Of a DNA stretch of 6,537 bases, positions 4,721 to 6,537 are shown in pieces. The stretch covers positions 1-6,537 of the forward strand of contig JAAFHH010000177.1 of the NCBI GenBank assembly GCA_013297545.1, read 5' to 3'. Below the pieces are notes generated by a model. The model saw nothing but the letters and a program-made list of their open reading frames with translations, did no database searches and was not told the origin of the DNA. The position numbers were made by a program, and so were the translations under genes. The stretch is from Alphaproteobacteria bacterium. Its GTDB lineage: Bacteria; Pseudomonadota; Alphaproteobacteria; Elsterales; Elsteraceae. Within the stretch, counting starts at the first letter, position 1. The number at the start of each line of letters is the position of its first letter.

Positions 4721-6537
4721 ATGTCAGCGACCCGCCCAACGCGCTCAGTTTCGCAAACTCGTCAAACCCGCCGCCAAACCAGCGGTCGAGTGGGTTTAAC
4801 GCTGTTTGCGGCGCTGGCCTGCACGGCTCCCGTCGCCGCACAGCCCTTGGCATTGGCACACGCCCATGTCGACGATCAGCAGCTGCCGGCCGTGCTGACG
4901 CCGAGCGACGCGATGCGCTATCGCCAAGCCTTCGAGGCCCAACGCCGGGGTGACATCGCCGAAGCAACCCGCTTGATCGCGAGTGTTGGCGACCGCGCCC
5001 TCGTCGGGGTCGTGCTGGCGGAACGCTACTTGGCGCCGCGCGCCCGGGTCGAACGAGCGGACCTGGTGCGCTGGCTCGCCCAGTACGGCGACCATGCCGC
5101 CGCACCACAGGTGTTCCACCTCGCCCGCCGCCTCGGCGCCACGGCGGGTGCAGCACCCACCGCGGTCCCTGCCATCACCGGCGGCAGCGATGAGGATGGC
5201 GGCTGGCGCGACCGGGTCTACCGATCGACCGCGCCGGTCACCCCAGAACAGACAGCGCTTGAGCGCCGGATCCGCGCGGCTTTGCGAGACCGCAACCCGG
5301 GTGCGGCGCTCGACCTATTGCAAAGCCTGCGTTCGATCCAAGCGATCGACCCGGTCCAAGTCGACGTCTGGCGCGCTGACGTCGCCATGCACTTGTTCGC
5401 CGCCGGCCAAGACCGCGAAGCGCTGCTGCTGGCGACCAGTGCCGCACGCTCGGTCCAGCACGTGCCGCAAGCCGCCTGGGTTGCCGGCCTCGCCGCCTGG
5501 CGGCTTGACCGCAAGCCAGAGGCATTACGCCAGTTCACCGCCGCGTTTGGTAGCCCGGCGGCGTCCGCCTGGACGCGCGCGGCCGCTGGCTTCTGGGCCG
5601 CACGCGCCGCCGACGCGACCCGCCAGGAGCGCCTGAAGCTGCAGTGGCTGGAACGCGCGGCGGACATCGGACCGAACTTCTACAGCCTGCTCGCCCGTCA
5701 CCGCTTGGGTCGTCCGTTGGTGGAAGACTGGTCGCTGCCGATCATCGGCATCTCCGAAGTCCAAGCCTTCGCCGATGCGCCGGGGTTCTGGCGGGCGTTG
5801 GCGCTGACCCAGATCGACCAAGTCGCCCTAGCCGAAGCGGAGTTGCGCCGCGCCTTCCCGCAGGCACCGCGCGAGCTGCAGCCCTTGGCACTCACGATCG
5901 CGGAACGCGGCGGCATGCCGACCCTCGCGATGCGGCTGGCCCAACGGGTCGAACACACCCACGGGGTGCGCTATGCGGCGGCGAGCTATCCGCTGCCGCC
6001 CTGGATGCCGTCCGGCGGCTATCAGATTGATCCGGCCCTGGTGTTCGCAATCATGCGCCAGGAAAGCCAGTTCGAGCCGGCGGCGCGCAGCCACGCTGGC
6101 GCACTCGGCCTCATGCAGCTGATGCCGGGCACGGCGCGCGCGATGGCAGGCGACCCGAAGCTGAGCAGCCAAACCTTGCGCGATCCGCAGCGCAACATTG
6201 GCCTTGGCGAGCGGCTGCTGGACTATCTGCTGACCCACGACCGGGTGCGCGGCAACCTGCTCAACCTCGCGGTCGCCTACAATGGCGGCGAGGGCACGCT
6301 CGCCCGCCTGCAGGCGAGTGTCCGCCACCAGGATGATCCGCTGCTGTTCCTAGAAGCGATCCCGATTGCGGAGACCCGCTTGTTCGCCGAGCGCATGATC
6401 GCCAACTATTGGATCTATCAGGTCCGGCTCGCGTCCGAGGCGCCGAGTGTGGCCGAGATGGGGGCTGGCCGGTGGCCCGCCTACCGCGCGCCAGCCCTGG
6501 TCGCCCAGTCCAACAGCCGGAGCCCGGCCGATGCCCG
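4721..6537 (+). CDS. slt: Slt-type soluble lytic murein transglycosylase (partial, 3' end outside window)
   Basis: This secreted periplasmic enzyme (GH23 fold) cleaves the MurNAc-GlcNAc bond of peptidoglycan to form 1,6-anhydroMurNAc ends, for cell-wall turnover and recycling. The reading frame is open for 605 codons from the ATG at 4721 to the window end. The N-terminus carries many Arg residues (5-23), then a hydrophobic core GLTLFAALACTAPVAA (25-40), with likely signal peptidase cleavage after Ala40. Residues of about 60-420 are Ala/Arg/Leu-rich helices with repeated WR, AAxxR and AxxAG patterns, as expected for the superhelical ring of Slt70. The catalytic domain follows: MRQESQF with catalytic Glu448, GLMQLMPGTA (463-472) and AYNGG (519-523), in the order typical of Slt. 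E. coli Slt is 645 residues, so most of the protein is present. The first motif RRQTSG is not a convincing Tat signal. The gene follows the glycosylase gene by 94 bp with a terminator between. Confidence 0.93.
   Translation, partial: MSATRPTRSVSQTRQTRRQTSGRVGLTLFAALACTAPVAAQPLALAHAHVDDQQLPAVLTPSDAMRYRQAFEAQRRGDIAEATRLIASVGDRALVGVVLAERYLAPRARVERADLVRWLAQYGDHAAAPQVFHLARRLGATAGAAPTAVPAITGGSDEDGGWRDRVYRSTAPVTPEQTALERRIRAALRDRNPGAALDLLQSLRSIQAIDPVQVDVWRADVAMHLFAAGQDREALLLATSAARSVQHVPQAAWVAGLAAWRLDRKPEALRQFTAAFGSPAASAWTRAAAGFWAARAADATRQERLKLQWLERAADIGPNFYSLLARHRLGRPLVEDWSLPIIGISEVQAFADAPGFWRALALTQIDQVALAEAELRRAFPQAPRELQPLALTIAERGGMPTLAMRLAQRVEHTHGVRYAAASYPLPPWMPSGGYQIDPALVFAIMRQESQFEPAARSHAGALGLMQLMPGTARAMAGDPKLSSQTLRDPQRNIGLGERLLDYLLTHDRVRGNLLNLAVAYNGGEGTLARLQASVRHQDDPLLFLEAIPIAETRLFAERMIANYWIYQVRLASEAPSVAEMGAGRWPAYRAPALVAQSNSRSPADA

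Noticed and set aside
4521..5156. Minus-strand open frame across the end of the glycosylase gene and start of slt
   Set aside because: It crosses a terminator and the start of a clear secreted enzyme. Its composition is Arg/Gly-rich with no motif.

Overview
The window is a GC-rich stretch of bacterial chromosome, most likely from an alphaproteobacterium. Three things suggest this: the TypA sequence (NKVDRSDARAHEV, QLDFP, SGRNGW), the form of uracil-DNA glycosylase (AWHLAVG-type N-terminus, FWRPPGNR), and the neighbourhood of ETF-ubiquinone oxidoreductase, uracil-DNA glycosylase and a Slt-type lytic transglycosylase. This is family-level recognition by eye; no search was run. I see no mobile element, CRISPR array, tRNA or rRNA. 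The genes are mostly housekeeping.

Layout from left to right. (1) 1-1682, minus strand: an adenosine/ribokinase-like PfkB kinase (681-1682) followed after 14 bp by typA (1-666, cut by the window edge). They look like one operon, read from a good sigma70-type promoter at 1721-1748. (2) 1683-1801: a divergent intergenic region holding that promoter and two near-identical 17-nt inverted repeats, 41 bp apart. (3) 1802-2110, plus: a 102-aa HTH protein of the NadS/HigA antitoxin type with no toxin gene beside it. (4) 2117-3754, minus: ETF-ubiquinone oxidoreductase, converging on the HTH gene with only 6 bp between stop codons. (5) 3808-4626, plus: a family-4-like uracil-DNA glycosylase, divergent from the ETF-QO gene. 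It has a candidate promoter that would start transcription at its ATG, and a hairpin terminator just after its stop. (6) 4721-6537, plus: a secreted Slt-type lytic transglycosylase whose 3' end lies outside the window.

The genes serve separate tasks: nucleoside salvage and a translation GTPase, feeding of electrons from flavoprotein dehydrogenases to ubiquinone, uracil repair, and peptidoglycan turnover. There is no sign of a single dedicated pathway. The most interesting signal is regulatory. The solitary antitoxin-like HTH gene has two matched operator-like palindromes upstream, and one of them covers the -35 box of the divergent kinase-typA promoter. A second point of interest is that the glycosylase keeps only two of the four cysteines that hold the [4Fe-4S] cluster in classical family 4 enzymes.
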